Positions 63,881 to 64,000 of a DNA stretch of 64,000 nucleotides are shown here, piece after piece. Source of the stretch: Periplaneta americana. Its lineage: Eukaryota > Arthropoda > Insecta > Blattodea > Blattidae. Positions within the stretch are counted from its first letter, which is position 1. Every line of letters starts with the position of its first letter. Where the stretch lies: contig NC_091127.1 of NCBI RefSeq assembly GCF_040183065.1, forward strand, positions 28,388,891 through 28,452,890, given 5' to 3'. The position numbers were made by a program, and so were the translations under genes. The notes under the pieces were generated by a model that was not told the origin of the DNA, searched no databases, and saw only the letters and a program-made list of their open reading frames with translations.

Positions 63881-64000
63881 CACAGTTTAGTATATAGTCA
63901 CGAAGCTTGAGTTTATGAGGGTACTAGGAACAATAGACTGTGCAAGTACTATGTCGCATTGTCTGTAATGAGGCGATAGTAGCGATCCTAGTGGTTGGCA
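63881..64000 (+). mobile_element. P-like element, second copy, cut by the window end
   Basis: Begins CACAGTTTAGTATATAGTCA CGAAGCTTGAG, as the left end at 58474 with a few changes, then ACTAGGAACAATAGACTGTG as in 58566, and AGGCGATAGTAGCGATCCTA as near the right end of the first copy (59719). The shortcut from left to right subterminal sequence predicts a very short MITE-like form ending within about 100 bp past the window. Confidence 0.72.

Noticed and set aside
1-64000. CRISPR arrays, operons, bacterial-type promoters
   Set aside because: Tandem repeats here lack spacer variety, and the DNA is clearly eukaryotic repeat-rich sequence.

Overview
The window looks like insect nuclear DNA. The long reverse-transcriptase family that recurs nine times (C-terminal motifs [22 protein letters not shown], 3' tail of GTAA units) is one I associate from memory with the American cockroach Periplaneta americana or a close blattodean; that species call is inference, not something the sequence proves. 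I found no host gene, no genuine tRNA or rRNA gene, no operon and no CRISPR array. Practically everything I could identify is a mobile element, a remnant of one, or a simple repeat, so the window reads as an intergenic or deep-intronic graveyard of transposons.

Layout. 0-3.5 kb: TAA microsatellite, a non-autonomous Helitron (1301-2263, minus) and a palindromic pair of tRNA-like SINE heads. 3.8-5.8 kb: an old LINE interrupted by a SINE and by a younger GTAA-tailed LINE with a perfect 15-bp target duplication. 6.0-9.5 kb: a 29-bp perfect hairpin, a TA-flanked DNA transposon (6621-7599), two SINEs and a second GTAA LINE. 10.2-11.3 kb: a 547-bp mosaic of LINE pieces duplicated in tandem. 11.8-12.5 kb: a mariner-like remnant. 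13.4-15.2 kb: a SINE and a second Helitron carrying a pentanucleotide array. 16.3-19.3 kb: a palindromic tRNA-like element, a promoter-like inverted-repeat element and a PIF/Harbinger remnant flanked by TTA. 20.8-23.6 kb: minisatellites split by a GTAA LINE, and a tRNA-like SINE. 24-27.5 kb: LINE scraps and a hAT element with a perfect 8-bp target duplication. 27.8-35.1 kb: SINEs, the inverted partner of the 6.6-kb transposon, a third Helitron, a minus-strand LINE and a second hAT. 36-44.6 kb: three copies of a jockey/CR1-like LINE, SINEs, a mariner-like palindrome and a mariner with long terminal inverted repeats. 45.2-48.7 kb: a 1.1-kb palindromic tRNA-like element and an endonuclease-bearing (R2-type) LINE with SINEs. 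50-55.4 kb: DDE and hAT transposase remnants, two TTAA-flanked elements, SINEs, and a hAT element with a nested SINE. 56-58.2 kb: two GTAA LINEs head to head and an inverted 58-bp satellite array. 58.5-64 kb: a P-superfamily-like element with a THAP zinc-finger start and a 7-bp target duplication, a fourth Helitron, a large 58-bp satellite array, and the start of a second P-like copy cut by the window end.

The autonomous coding parts are almost all broken by stops, frameshifts or deletions, so nothing here is likely to move on its own. The most interesting items are the P-like THAP element and its flanking inverted satellites, the Helitron family with modular internal segments, the recurring palindromes that carry tRNA-like promoters, and LINE ends bearing perfect snap-back hairpins.
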